From assembly GCF_000332295.1 (NCBI RefSeq), contig NZ_KB235930.1, positions 3,189,895 to 3,253,894 of the forward strand: 64,000 nt of DNA. Direction: 5' to 3'. Position 1 is the stretch's first letter; each line of letters begins with the position of its first letter. The stretch is from Fortiea contorta PCC 7126. GTDB lineage: Bacteria; Cyanobacteriota; Cyanobacteriia; Cyanobacteriales; Nostocaceae. Below are positions 45,908 through 55,469 of the stretch, in pieces. The notes below the pieces were generated by a model. That model was not told where the DNA came from, ran no database searches, and worked only from the letters and a program-made list of their open reading frames with translations. The position numbers were made by a program, and so were the translations under genes.

Positions 45908-48067
45908 ATGCTGAACATTCCTGAATTATTGGCAACTGAACTCAACCTCAAACCCTATCAGGTGCAAAACGCGCTGGAACTTTTAGCGGAGGATGCAACA
46001 ATTCCCTTTATTGCACGTTACCGTAAAGAGCGCACTGGTGAGATGAACGAAGTCCAATTGCGTGACTTGTCAGATAAGTATAATTACTTAAGAGAATTAG
46101 AAGAACGAAAAATAGTTATCTTAAATGCGATCGCCACACAAGGTAAACTGAGCGACGAACTGCAAGCTAAAATCGCATCCTGCCTGCAAAAAACTGAACT
46201 TGAGGACTTATACTTACCCTATCGAGCCAAGCGCCGCACCCGCGCCACAATCGCCAGGGAGAAAGGATTAGAACCCCTAGCGGAGTTGATTAAATCGCTG
46301 AATGTAAAGAATCCGGTGTCAGCGACTCTCGAAACCGCAGCCGAAAATTACGTTTCTCCAGAAAAAGCAGTTAAAACAGCCGTAGAAGCACTCAAAGGTG
46401 CTGCCGACATTTTAGCGGAAGAAGTAGCAGAAAAAGCTGAGTTACGGGCATATATCCGTGAATACATGCACGAAACAGGGGTATTTGTCTCTCGCATCAA
46501 AGGCGATTATCCAGAAGGGACAACAAAATTTGAAATGTACCGTAACTATCAGAATCGTGTGAAAAATATTGCCCCTCACAATATATTGGCATTGCGTCGA
46601 GGAGAAACTGAAGGCATATTAAACTTTGAAATTTCCTTTGACGAAGATGTAGTACTTTCCTATTTAGAATCCCAGGAAATTAAAACCAAAGTTAAAGCAA
46701 TTCGTGACTTTTATCAAACCATGCTCAAAGATGCATTCAATCGGTTGATGAAAGCGTCCCTCATGGGAGAAGTTATAACCGAAAAGAAAGCCTATGCTGA
46801 TGTTGAATCTATCAAAACCTTTGAAACAAATTTACGGGAATTACTATTATCTGCACCAGCGGGAATGAAACCCACCCTCGCCATTGACCCAGGGTTTAGA
46901 ACTGGATGTAAAGTAGCAGTACTAGATCAAACTGGTAAATTTTTAGAATATCAAGCAGTGTTTCCCCATCAAGCAGCTGAACAACGCACAAAAGCCGCGC
47001 AAACTATCAAAAACCTGATTGTAAATTACCAGATTGAATTAATAGCGATCGGTAACGGTACAGCCTCCCGTGAGACAGAAGAATTTGTCTCCCAAGCGCT
47101 ACAATCTATCGAACATAAACCGATTAAAGTCATGGTAAATGAATCTGGCGCCTCTATATATTCTGCTAGCAAAGTAGCAATAGAAGAGTTTCCCAATTTA
47201 GATATTACCGTGCGCGGCGCCATTAGCATCGGTCGCCGACTACAAGACCCCCTGGCGGAATTGGTGAAAATAGATCCAAAATCAATTGGTGTGGGACAAT
47301 ATCAGCATGATGTCGATCAGAAATTGTTGAAAAAAAAGTTAGATGAAACCGTCGAAAGCTGCGTTAATTATGTTGGTGTGGATTTAAACACAGCTTCTAA
47401 AGAATTGTTAACCTTTGTTTCAGGAATTACACCCACAATTGCCAACAATATTGTTACCTATCGCAACGAACATGGAGCATTTAGAAATCGCCGCCAACTT
47501 TTGAAAGTATCAAAATTAGGCCCAAAAGCCTTTGAGCAAGCAGCAGGATTTCTGCGAATTCGCAACGGTGAAAATCCCTTAGATAACACGTCTGTACATC
47601 CAGAAAGATATGGATTAGTAGAAGCGATCGCTGCAGATTTGCATGTATCCTTAAATCAAGTTACTCAAATTGCCGAAAAACTGCAAAAAACCAACCTCAA
47701 AAAATACGTTACTGACAGCGTAGGTGAACCCACACTGCGCGATATCCTCAGCGAACTAGAAAAGCCGGGTAGAGATCCGCGCGCCGAATTTAAATACGCC
47801 AGCTTTCAAGAAGGTATTACAGAAATTAAAGATTTACAAGTAGGAATGGAATTAGAAGGTATCATCACTAATGTGGCTAACTTCGGTGCTTTTGTTGATA
47901 TCGGCGTCCATCAAGATGGATTAGTGCATATCTCTCAACTCGCTGATAAATTCGTAGATGATCCTAAAAAAATTGTCAAAGTGGGACAAGTAGTGAAAGT
48001 AAAAGTATTAGAAGTAAATGAGAAATTGCGACGGATTAGTTTATCAATGAAATTAGTTAAACAATAA
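45908..48067 (+). CDS. tex: Tex-family RNA-binding protein
   Basis: This 719-aa protein is a full-length Tex/YhgF homologue. It has the N-terminal helical region (IPELLATELNLKPYQVQNAL; KIVILNAIATQGKL), a YqgF-like resolvase fold (AIDPGFRTGCKVAVLD at about residues 325-340), tandem helix-hairpin-helix elements and a C-terminal S1 domain (GMELEGIITNVANFGAFVDIG, about residues 645-665). Tex is a conserved nucleic-acid-binding factor linked to transcription and RNA metabolism. It is followed after 18 bp by a ferredoxin gene, probably on the same mRNA. Confidence 0.95.
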   Translation: MLNIPELLATELNLKPYQVQNALELLAEDATIPFIARYRKERTGEMNEVQLRDLSDKYNYLRELEERKIVILNAIATQGKLSDELQAKIASCLQKTELEDLYLPYRAKRRTRATIAREKGLEPLAELIKSLNVKNPVSATLETAAENYVSPEKAVKTAVEALKGAADILAEEVAEKAELRAYIREYMHETGVFVSRIKGDYPEGTTKFEMYRNYQNRVKNIAPHNILALRRGETEGILNFEISFDEDVVLSYLESQEIKTKVKAIRDFYQTMLKDAFNRLMKASLMGEVITEKKAYADVESIKTFETNLRELLLSAPAGMKPTLAIDPGFRTGCKVAVLDQTGKFLEYQAVFPHQAAEQRTKAAQTIKNLIVNYQIELIAIGNGTASRETEEFVSQALQSIEHKPIKVMVNESGASIYSASKVAIEEFPNLDITVRGAISIGRRLQDPLAELVKIDPKSIGVGQYQHDVDQKLLKKKLDETVESCVNYVGVDLNTASKELLTFVSGITPTIANNIVTYRNEHGAFRNRRQLLKVSKLGPKAFEQAAGFLRIRNGENPLDNTSVHPERYGLVEAIAADLHVSLNQVTQIAEKLQKTNLKKYVTDSVGEPTLRDILSELEKPGRDPRAEFKYASFQEGITEIKDLQVGMELEGIITNVANFGAFVDIGVHQDGLVHISQLADKFVDDPKKIVKVGQVVKVKVLEVNEKLRRISLSMKLVKQ

Positions 48068-48085
48068 AAATTAGAATCAGAGCAG

Positions 48086-48409
48086 ATGACAGTTCATCAC
48101 ATTCGATTAATTAATCCCGCAATTAAATTAGACCGGACTATTCCCATACCAGAAGATCAATATATTCTCGACATTGCCGAAGAAGTTGGTATTCGTTTAC
48201 CATCAGGGTGTAAACAAGGCGAATGTTCTGCTTGTGTAGCGAAACTCATCAGCGGTGAAGTTGACCAAAGTGAGCAAAAATTTCTTCGTCCCCAGGAAAT
48301 CCAAGCTGGTTATGTGGTCACTTGTGTAACTTATCCTTTATCTGACTGCACTTTAGAAACTCATCAAGAACAAGTTTTATATAAATCTTCGCTTTATTAT
48401 CAACATTAA
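48086..48409 (+). CDS. Plant-type [2Fe-2S] ferredoxin
   Basis: This 107-aa protein has the cluster ligands Cys42, Cys47, Cys50 and Cys80 in the order C-x4-C-x2-C-x29-C (SGCKQGECSACVAKL, then VVTCVTYP). It is an electron carrier of the photosynthetic ferredoxin fold, but the sequence around it differs from PetF, so its redox partner is open. It is probably co-transcribed with tex. Confidence 0.92.
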   Translation: MTVHHIRLINPAIKLDRTIPIPEDQYILDIAEEVGIRLPSGCKQGECSACVAKLISGEVDQSEQKFLRPQEIQAGYVVTCVTYPLSDCTLETHQEQVLYKSSLYYQH

Positions 48410-48580
48410 ATCTTACGGCTTCTGTGAGAGATTGGGGAACTATGGCTGAGGATTTTCTCGATAATCTACCAAGTGGTAGAGTGCAAATCTATCTTCTAAG
48501 AGATGTTGGAGCCGCGTAGATTGTTAAAGATGGAATGAGGAAATCCAAAAAACCATCTCTAACTTTTAAAGGTAAAAACC

Positions 48581-48982
48581 ATGTGGGCAACAACACTTTT
48601 TACTGCGTTAGCTACAGCTTTAAGCTTGCTGATTGTTGATTTAGTCGTTCCCGGTGTTAACATTGCTAACTTCCCTGCAGCTATGATTGCTGCTTTAGTA
48701 ATTGGACTCATCAACGGTTCAGTGAAACCCGTGCTTTCGACTTTTTCTCTACCACTTAACTTCCTCTCTTTCGGAGCATTTTCACTCATCGTCAACGGCT
48801 TATGCTTCTGGTTAGCGGCCGTACTAGTTCCTGGGTTCGCAGTGCGAGGAATTGTCGCTTTTCTTCTTGGTCCCGTGATTTTATCTTTCGCTAATACCTT
48901 CATCACTAAATATTTTGCGGAAAGAAATCTGGCTTTGAGCAGCGGAGATATCAAAACCTCAGGCGAATTACCTTCCAGATAA
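48581..48982 (+). CDS. Phage holin family 4 (DUF360) membrane protein
   Basis: This 133-aa protein has four hydrophobic segments and the family pattern: AALVIGLINGSVKPVLSTFSLPLNFLSFGAFSLIVNGL (about residues 33-70). The 'holin' name is historical; function in bacteria is not established. A ribosome site (AAAGG) precedes the ATG. It precedes a Pmp3-like gene by 47 bp, so both may form a small envelope-stress unit. Confidence 0.85.
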   Translation: MWATTLFTALATALSLLIVDLVVPGVNIANFPAAMIAALVIGLINGSVKPVLSTFSLPLNFLSFGAFSLIVNGLCFWLAAVLVPGFAVRGIVAFLLGPVILSFANTFITKYFAERNLALSSGDIKTSGELPSR

Positions 48983-49029
48983 ATAACCACTTGCATTAAT
49001 TAAACTCACAAAATAGTCGCAGAAAAATC

Positions 49030-49221
49030 ATGAAACTAGTTCGTTTTCTTTTAGGTTTGTTATTACCTCCTCTAGGTGTATTTTTAACAGTTGGTGTTGG
49101 CCCTACTTTCATCATCAATGTTCTATTAACACTTTTAGGTTGGCTTCCCGGTAGCATCCACGCTGTTTGGGTAATCGCCAAGCATGAAGAACAATTAAGC
49201 AGAGACGGTAGTGTTTACTAA
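49030..49221 (+). CDS. YqaE/Pmp3-family small membrane protein
   Basis: This 63-aa protein has two membrane helices and the family signature LLPPLGVFLTVGVGPTFIINVLLTLLGWLPG, followed by IHAVWVI. Pmp3-like proteins affect membrane potential and salt or cold tolerance in eukaryotes; bacterial roles are less clear. A perfect 26-bp palindrome (49285-49310) lies 63 bp after its stop. Confidence 0.9.
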   Translation: MKLVRFLLGLLLPPLGVFLTVGVGPTFIINVLLTLLGWLPGSIHAVWVIAKHEEQLSRDGSVY

Positions 49222-49284
49222 AGCCTGATATGCAAAATAGGGTGGAGATGATCCACCCTATTTCAGTTAAAATAGATAATAATA

Positions 49285-49310
49285 TAGAGACGGGAAATTT
49301 CCCGTCTCTA
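49285..49310. terminator. Perfect TAGAGACG-type palindrome
   Basis: A 26-bp perfect palindrome (TAGAGACGGGAAA / TTTCCCGTCTCTA) lies between two convergent genes. It could terminate either one, but it belongs to a dispersed palindrome family. Confidence 0.5.
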
Positions 49311-49337
49311 CGCCATATTTAACTAAAGATAATCGAT

Positions 49338-50138
49338 TTATTTTTTAGTCAATTGATTATCTTTGCTAGCAGGTTCCTTATCTTTGAATAAATCAGCAGC
49401 AGCTAGTAATAACTCCCGTAAAGTTTGTTTAATTTGGAGTTCTTTTTTAGCGATCGCTATTCCGGCTTCACCCAGCTTATCTTCTAACTGTGATCTCTTT
49501 TGCTCTACTTGTGCAGCCAGTGTTTCCGCTTGGGGACGCGCCTGATCATACCAGTTTTTCGCTTCGTCTAAATATTCTTGCACTTCTTGAGAACGTCCGC
49601 CATAACGAGCGGCTAAGTTCGCTCTGACAATAGCTAGTTGGGCTTGAAGTTGAGCGTAGCGTTTTTGTAACAAAGCCACTTCCTCACTATTTTTAATGGC
49701 GTTAACTGCGGAATCAACCGCAGTTTGAGTACTAGCTGAGTTTTGTTTACCTGTTTCTTCAACTTCAGCCAAGATTACTTCAACATCTTGCTGCAGTTTT
49801 TGTTCTTCGCTGTCTAATTGAGCCTGTAGTTTTTTCAATTCTGACTGAGTTTTAATAATAGCTTCATGTCTTTTGCTATTCACACCTTCTATTGCGCCTT
49901 CAATTGAAGCTGTCACCTCATCTTTAAGTTCGCCGCCCTTTTCTTGAAAATTTTCAATGACAGCAGAAACAGCATCTTTAACGAGGGCGCGCAGTTCAAT
50001 AGAACCCTCTTTAAACTCAGACGCTACTTGCGAAACTGCAGCTTTGACAATTTCTCGAATTCTGTCAGTTCTTAACTGTCCAGTTTCTTTGGCTTGCTGT
50101 AAATCAGCTTGAATTTGCTCTTTGATATTGCCTGCCAT
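49338..50138 (-). CDS. Coiled-coil LEA-like stress protein (unnamed family)
   Basis: This 266-aa, highly charged and mostly helical protein has long stretches of Ala, Glu, Gln and Lys with heptad spacing (for example KRHEAIIKTQSELKKLQAQL at about 88-107, then SEEQKLQQDVEVILAEVEET). The N-terminal repeats (RIREIVKAAVSQVASEFKEG, then ALVKDAVSAVIENFQEKGG) recall late-embryogenesis-abundant-like sequences. I do not recognise a named family. The neighbouring Pmp3 and holin-like genes hint at stress or envelope function, but that is weak. Confidence 0.6.
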   Translation of the reverse strand: MAGNIKEQIQADLQQAKETGQLRTDRIREIVKAAVSQVASEFKEGSIELRALVKDAVSAVIENFQEKGGELKDEVTASIEGAIEGVNSKRHEAIIKTQSELKKLQAQLDSEEQKLQQDVEVILAEVEETGKQNSASTQTAVDSAVNAIKNSEEVALLQKRYAQLQAQLAIVRANLAARYGGRSQEVQEYLDEAKNWYDQARPQAETLAAQVEQKRSQLEDKLGEAGIAIAKKELQIKQTLRELLLAAADLFKDKEPASKDNQLTKK

Positions 50139-50429
50139 TTTTAACTCTGGGGATTTAGTTAGTTTGGAGAAATTAGAGACATCATGCTCTATTCTTATTG
50201 TGGTATTGCTTGGTTGGGTTAGGTACTTCCTTGAGATAGAATTTGCAAATTCTATTCGACATATTTAGCAGATTTATTCCACGAATATCTTTTGTTTCAC
50301 GCCAAGGTAAGCCATCTCCGTGTGGAGGTTCTCCCTTTGAGAAGACTAGGCGTAAAGATTTCCTGTCTTGGCTGCAGTACCCTATTTGTGAGATGATAAT
50401 TTTTTACTGGCAATCATTAAAATTTTATT

Positions 50430-50648
50430 ATGTGGCGAGTAAATATCACTTGTTCGGAAGCAGCATGGAAGATCAACGCAACTGCGTTTAAAACGCTAGC
50501 AGCAAAGTATGATTGTATCTCCTCTCAAAAAATGCCTGACGGAACTCGCATCATGGCATATAAAATTGATGATGTGAACGATGCTGAAGATTTTCAGCAA
50601 GAGTGTGCAAATTTGCCAGGATTTACATCAGATTTTGAATCTTTATAG
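50430..50648 (+). CDS. Small conserved hypothetical protein
   Basis: This 72-aa protein (MWRVNITCSEAAWKINATAF at the start) has no family that I can name. A longer overlapping open frame at 50243-50491 starts in repetitive sequence and is unlikely to be real. The gene is 57 bp before the aldo/keto reductase. Confidence is limited because no ribosome site is obvious. Confidence 0.45.
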   Translation: MWRVNITCSEAAWKINATAFKTLAAKYDCISSQKMPDGTRIMAYKIDDVNDAEDFQQECANLPGFTSDFESL

Positions 50649-50704
50649 TATTAATTTTGGCTGGTTTATTTTGTTATTTATAATCAATTATTACCCGCAT
50701 AATT

Positions 50705-51724
50705 ATGAATCTACCAACAGCTAGTCGCCTACAATTTACTTCCGACTTAAACATTTGCCGAGTTTTAAATGGTATGTGGCAAGTATCCGGTGGTCATGGA
50801 CGCATCGATGCTAAAACTGCTATCGAAACTATGTTTAAATATGTAGATGCAGGTTTTACAACTTGGGATTTAGCAGACCATTACGGCCCTGCTGAAGATT
50901 TAATTGGTGAGTTTCGTCGTCAACTAGTTGCGACCCGTGGACAGGCGGCTTTATCTAACTTACAAGCCTTCACTAAATGGGTACCTCGTCCTGGGAAAAT
51001 GACTAAGAAAATAGTTGAGGATAATATTAATATCTCCCTGAAAAGGATGGATGTGGATTCATTAGATTTAATGCAATTTCACTGGTGGGAATACCAGGAT
51101 AAAAATTACCTGGATGCTCTCAAATATATGGGAGAACTGCAAACTGAAGGTAAGATTAAACATTTGGCTTTGACTAATTTTGATACAGAACATCTGCAAA
51201 TTATTGTGGAATCAGGGATCAAGATAGTGTCTAATCAAGTGCAATTTTCTTTAGTTGATCGTCGTCCAGAAGTAAATATGAGCAAGTTTTGTCAACAACA
51301 TGAGATTAAACTATTTACTTATGGGACTGTTTGTGGTGGTCTATTATCAGAAAAGTATTTAGGAAAATCCGAACCACGAGGGTTAAATTTAGCTACCGTT
51401 AGCTTGCGAAAATATAAGCAGATGATTGATGCTTGGGGTGGTTGGCGATTATTTCAAGATTTGCTTTCTGTTCTCAAACAAATTGCTGATCGATATGCAG
51501 TTAGTATTGCTAATGTTGCAGTCAGATATATTTTAGATCAGCCTGCTGTGGGTGGTGTAATTGTGGGTGCGAGACTGGGGATATCTGAGCATTTAGCTGA
51601 CAATTCTCAAGTGTTTAGTTTTGCTTTGAGTTCTGAAGATTTAAATTTGATAGAAACGGTATCTGGTCAGTCACGAGATTTGTATGAGTTAATTGGTGAT
51701 TGTGGTGATGAATATCGTCGGTGA
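50705..51724 (+). CDS. Aldo/keto reductase family oxidoreductase
   Basis: This 339-aa (beta/alpha)8 NADPH-dependent reductase has the catalytic set Asp-Tyr-Lys-His: TTWDLADHYGPAEDLIG, FTKWVPRPGKM and DLMQFHWWEYQ. The N-terminal strand (ICRVLNGMWQVSGGHG) and the C-terminal VGGVIVGARLGISEHLADN cofactor loop fit the family. The substrate is not known. Start ATG at 50705. A GAACAGG-type tandem repeat follows the stop. Confidence 0.93.
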   Translation: MNLPTASRLQFTSDLNICRVLNGMWQVSGGHGRIDAKTAIETMFKYVDAGFTTWDLADHYGPAEDLIGEFRRQLVATRGQAALSNLQAFTKWVPRPGKMTKKIVEDNINISLKRMDVDSLDLMQFHWWEYQDKNYLDALKYMGELQTEGKIKHLALTNFDTEHLQIIVESGIKIVSNQVQFSLVDRRPEVNMSKFCQQHEIKLFTYGTVCGGLLSEKYLGKSEPRGLNLATVSLRKYKQMIDAWGGWRLFQDLLSVLKQIADRYAVSIANVAVRYILDQPAVGGVIVGARLGISEHLADNSQVFSFALSSEDLNLIETVSGQSRDLYELIGDCGDEYRR

Positions 51725-51796
51725 ATGAAAGGGAACAGGGAACAGGGAACAGGGAATAGGGAAAAGTAAACCACCTACAAGTCTAGTAAAGTAGGA

Positions 51797-53437
51797 TTAG
51801 ATATTGCTGGGTATGGTTTTAAATTTGGCTGGAGAACCTAGAGAATAATCTCGTGGTTTGAAGTCGGCGAAGGGATTTTTTTCTAATCTATTTTTTAAGG
51901 CTTGATCTAAAATTACGCCTGGAGTTTTGTTTCTGACGCCGATGATAATTACGCTGGTTTGATATGTTGTATAGTTTTGGTTTGGTTGACAGTCTTTGCG
52001 CTGGAATTGACCGAGGTTTAATAAGCGATAATTTTGAACTGTGGCTGTGTTTTTAAATAGTTTTTTGGCTAAAATTTGTGTTTGTTGAGCACGTTCTAGG
52101 GCGCGGCGTTGTGCAGTTTTGATTTTACCTCCACAGGAAGCTGTTCCAACGGAGATTATCTCGGTTGGTTCTTCTATGATTGTTTGTATGTTTTCTTGTT
52201 CTAAGTTTAATTTTAGTAGGTCAAGACTAATAATTTTATCGTTATTTTTAATTTGAAAGTTGCTACCTGCAAGCCATTGATATTCGCCTGATAAAATGGC
52301 TATATTAAATTCGGCTGTTCTCCCTTGATTGTCTTGTCCTGTTGCATAGGTAAAATAATCAATTTGTCCTTTTTTTTGTGGTGTTTGTGCGGAATTAATG
52401 GCTGGATTAAAATTAAGCGATCGCATGATTAATCCTAATACCACAATTAATCCCAATGACGCCACTAGTGCTGCTAATAAAGCCAGCAGTGGTAGTTTTT
52501 TTCTCGGGTTTTTTGGCGTTAATTGTGCAGTTTCTGGCTGTGGTGTTAACTGTTGTGTAATTGCTTCTAATCGCTGTAAAATTTCTTGGGCATTTATCGG
52601 GCGTTTGTCTATTTGTGGCGTCATTAACCAATCAATTAAATTCAATAGCGACGGAGAAATATGAGGAGCGCGATCGCGCCATTGCAAGACGTTTTGTTGA
52701 ATATCATACATATCTAAGGGATGATATCCTGTTAATAGAAATACAAAGGTGCGTCCTAAAGCATAGAAATCTGATTGCGGTGTGGCTTCACCACTCATTT
52801 GCTCTACAGCACTATAGCCAGATGACATAATTGGCGTTTTATCGGTCGTGATTTCGCTGGCTGTACCAAAGTCAATTAATACGAGATTTCCTTTATCTTG
52901 CTCAACAACGGGAAATCTCAGCATGATGTTAGCAGGTTTAATATCTCGATGCAAGTATTGTTGGCTATGTAATAAATTTAAAATTTCAACTAATTGTCTC
53001 AACCAATTTATAGCTTGGGCTTGAGAAATGGGCTGATTTTCTTGCTGTTGTAACCATTTTTCTAAATCAATTCCATTGATTTTTTCCATGACAATACAGT
53101 GCAATATCAAATCATTTCTAGTTTGATATTGAAAGTATTCATCTACTTGAGGAATACCAGGATGATTTAGTTGTTTCAGGATACTTGCTTCTTGCTGAAA
53201 TAGTTCTACGGCTTTTGTGTCTTTGGCTAAATCCTCTCTCAGAACTTTGAGGATTTTTAGTGTGTCTTGATCGCGGATTTCATAGACTTGACTAAAGCCA
53301 GTACTTTCGCTCAACAAGCGCACTACTCGATAGCGCCCTTGCAATAACAATTGCGAACCACAACCTGCACAGAATCGGTTTTCATCATCATCCGATTGCT
53401 GCGGTTGAGGACAAACGGGATTAATACAAAGGCTCAT
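51797..53437 (-). CDS. Serine/threonine protein kinase with zinc-ribbon N-terminus
   Basis: The protein has 546 aa. A small four-Cys zinc ribbon sits at the N-terminus (Cys4, Cys9, Cys23, Cys26: SLCINPVCPQ and RFCAGCGSQ). The kinase domain (about 35-295) has YLHRDIKPANIML and LVLIDFGTAS with HRD and DFG intact. The glycine loop is degenerate (LLSESTGFSQVYE). A membrane helix lies at about 315-337 and an uncharacterised C-terminal domain of ~200 residues follows, presumably a sensor outside the membrane. Cyanobacterial SpkB-like kinases share the Cys-motif layout. Confidence 0.88.
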   Translation of the reverse strand: MSLCINPVCPQPQQSDDDENRFCAGCGSQLLLQGRYRVVRLLSESTGFSQVYEIRDQDTLKILKVLREDLAKDTKAVELFQQEASILKQLNHPGIPQVDEYFQYQTRNDLILHCIVMEKINGIDLEKWLQQQENQPISQAQAINWLRQLVEILNLLHSQQYLHRDIKPANIMLRFPVVEQDKGNLVLIDFGTASEITTDKTPIMSSGYSAVEQMSGEATPQSDFYALGRTFVFLLTGYHPLDMYDIQQNVLQWRDRAPHISPSLLNLIDWLMTPQIDKRPINAQEILQRLEAITQQLTPQPETAQLTPKNPRKKLPLLALLAALVASLGLIVVLGLIMRSLNFNPAINSAQTPQKKGQIDYFTYATGQDNQGRTAEFNIAILSGEYQWLAGSNFQIKNNDKIISLDLLKLNLEQENIQTIIEEPTEIISVGTASCGGKIKTAQRRALERAQQTQILAKKLFKNTATVQNYRLLNLGQFQRKDCQPNQNYTTYQTSVIIIGVRNKTPGVILDQALKNRLEKNPFADFKPRDYSLGSPAKFKTIPSNI

Positions 53438-53510
53438 GATACTATTTCATAATTCTTAATATTGAGGTACGCACCCTAGTCCTTAGCCCCCTCATATTAA
53501 TCAGAATCAT

Positions 53511-54347
53511 TCACCTATTTTGTTCTAGGAAAGCTTTTACTGTTTGGTTAAATGTTTCTGGTTGGGCTAAAAACGGCCAATGATTACCAGGAACTTGGCA
53601 GATGGTTAAATTTTTCAGGTAGGTTTTGTAGGGTTTAAGTTGCCAATTTTGGCGATTGACGCCTCTTTCTGGTTGCACAAACAGCGTAGGAATGTCAATA
53701 GGAATTGTTAAACCAGCAACCCGCATCACTTCGGCAAAAATTCCGTCACGAGCAGCAACGGCTAATTTGCTTCCCCAGCGACCATCAGGTTTTTGCTCAA
53801 TTCCGGCTTGAAAAACTTGCTGATGTAGGGGAGTCCAGCCTTGATATTGGCTGGAATTACGGGCTTGCTCTACGGCTGCTTCATAACTGGTGAAGGGCCC
53901 CATGCTTTTGAGAAAAGGCAAAACACGATACAACAGCGGAAATGTGGCTTGAAAGATACCGGGAAATTTCCAAATGAAGATGGGATCAACCAAAGTCATA
54001 CTCCGCAAGCATTGGGGATTTTCTCTAGCCCAAATAGCTGCTAATTTACCCGTCCAAGAGTGGCTGACAATATGAGCACTAGACCATCCCACGTGAGCCA
54101 TCAGTGCTTCCAAATCAGCGATCGCACTGGCAAAACTATAATCTTTGTCAGGCTTGCTGCTGTCGCCATGACCGCGCATATCTGGGGCGATGATGTGATA
54201 ATCTGCAGACAAATCATCTGCAAAACTAGACCAAACTAAAGCATGGTCGCCTAAACCGTGTAATAGCAGCAAGGGTTCTTTTCCTTGATTCCACTCCCAA
54301 TAAGACAGCTGGATATCAGACTTGGCAAGGGTTTGACGTAAAGGCAT
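53511..54347 (-). CDS. Alpha/beta-hydrolase fold protein
   Basis: This 278-aa hydrolase starts with PLLLLHGLGDHALVWSSFADDL and GHGDSSKP, then the nucleophile elbow HIVSHSWTGKLAAIWA. This reads S-x-S-x-T where most families have G-x-S-x-G, which is unusual although the Ser is present. The C-terminal His is in VPGNHWPFLAQP. The substrate (ester, haloalkane or lactone) cannot be told. It is divergent from cysE. Confidence 0.88.
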   Translation of the reverse strand: MPLRQTLAKSDIQLSYWEWNQGKEPLLLLHGLGDHALVWSSFADDLSADYHIIAPDMRGHGDSSKPDKDYSFASAIADLEALMAHVGWSSAHIVSHSWTGKLAAIWARENPQCLRSMTLVDPIFIWKFPGIFQATFPLLYRVLPFLKSMGPFTSYEAAVEQARNSSQYQGWTPLHQQVFQAGIEQKPDGRWGSKLAVAARDGIFAEVMRVAGLTIPIDIPTLFVQPERGVNRQNWQLKPYKTYLKNLTICQVPGNHWPFLAQPETFNQTVKAFLEQNR

Positions 54348-54525
54348 CGTCGCACATCCATCTGTGGAGATATTGCTTTGCGCTTATATGGTACTGCGAA
54401 AATTCCTTTGCTTTCTAGAAGATTTGATGGAAAACCGCTTCTTCCTAATTCCGTCTTGATTGAGATCACACCCGCAACGGTAATATGAGATAGTAGCTTG
54501 TTGTGCTTTCCGAGGCTGCTATCCC

Positions 54526-55290
54526 GTGCTATCTACACTGCGTGCTGACTTTCGTATCATATTTGACCGTGACCCAGCTGCTCGTAACTGGTTGGAGGTT
54601 TTATTTTGTTACCCCGGTTTGCAAGCCTTGGCATCTCATCGGCTGGCTCACTGGTTGCATCGCATCGGTATACCTTTAATTCCGCGTCTGATTTCGCACC
54701 TAGCTAGGTTTTTCACCGGCATCGAAATTCACCCAGGCGCCGTTATTGGACAAAGTGTATTTATTGACCACGGTATGGGTGTAGTCATTGGCGAAACTGC
54801 GATCGTTGGTGACTATGCGCTGATTTATCAAGGTGTTACCCTCGGTGGTACTGGCAAAGAAACTGGTAAGCGCCATCCTACTTTAGGTGAAAACGTTGTC
54901 GTTGGTGCTGGTGCTAAAGTTTTAGGCAATATTCAAATTGGGAACAATGTCCGCATTGGTGCTGGATCTGTTGTCTTGAGGGATGTACCTTCCAGTTGCA
55001 CTGTCGTGGGTGTCCCTGGTCGCATCATCTACCGCTCTGGCGTCAGGGTTGCTCCCCTGGAACATAGTAATTTACCAGATTCCGAAGCCGAAGTCATCCG
55101 CGCCTTGGTTGACAGAATTGAATTTCTAGAACAACAAATACAAACTCTCCAACAATCCTATTCATCAACAAAAACCCCCGCTTTGGCAGGTAGTTTAGTC
55201 TGTCAAAAAAATGAATTACCAAAGGATGGCTCTGTTTGTTATCTCAGAGATAAAGCCATTCAAGAATTTTTGGATGGTGCGGGGATATAG
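54526..55290 (+). CDS. cysE: Serine O-acetyltransferase
   Basis: This 254-aa enzyme acetylates L-serine with acetyl-CoA, the first step of cysteine synthesis. The N-terminal helices ([24 protein letters not shown]) and the left-handed hexapeptide-repeat domain ([21 protein letters not shown], then [24 protein letters not shown]) are clear. The start is a GTG at 54526. The C-terminal ~60 residues beyond the repeat are longer than in the short bacterial enzyme. No cysK is adjacent. Confidence 0.95.
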   Translation: MLSTLRADFRIIFDRDPAARNWLEVLFCYPGLQALASHRLAHWLHRIGIPLIPRLISHLARFFTGIEIHPGAVIGQSVFIDHGMGVVIGETAIVGDYALIYQGVTLGGTGKETGKRHPTLGENVVVGAGAKVLGNIQIGNNVRIGAGSVVLRDVPSSCTVVGVPGRIIYRSGVRVAPLEHSNLPDSEAEVIRALVDRIEFLEQQIQTLQQSYSSTKTPALAGSLVCQKNELPKDGSVCYLRDKAIQEFLDGAGI

Positions 55291-55405
55291 CTAGTACAAG
55301 AAGGCTGAAGTATGAAGTATCAAGTATGAAAGTAAGAGGTATCAATCCTTTTATGGGTGGCGCAATTTCATCATAGCCTGCGGCAAGCCGCCTTGCAGGG
55401 GTCTA

Positions 55406-55468
55406 CAGACTTCAGACTTCATCCTTCAGACTTCATCCTTCAGACTTCATCCTTCAGACTTCATCCTT
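55406..55468. repeat. 14-bp tandem repeat at the end of the PPOX gene
   Basis: Four perfect 14-bp units CAGACTTCATCCTT run from 55413 to 55468 with a half unit before them (55406-55412). Related GAAGTATGA-type units lie at about 55305-55330. It ends one base before the stop codon of the PPOX flavoprotein gene. Confidence 0.85.
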
Positions 55469-55469
55469 C

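Noticed and set aside
50243-50491. 82-codon plus-strand frame
   Set aside because: It starts in repeat-like sequence, overlaps the better 72-aa gene and has an unnatural composition.
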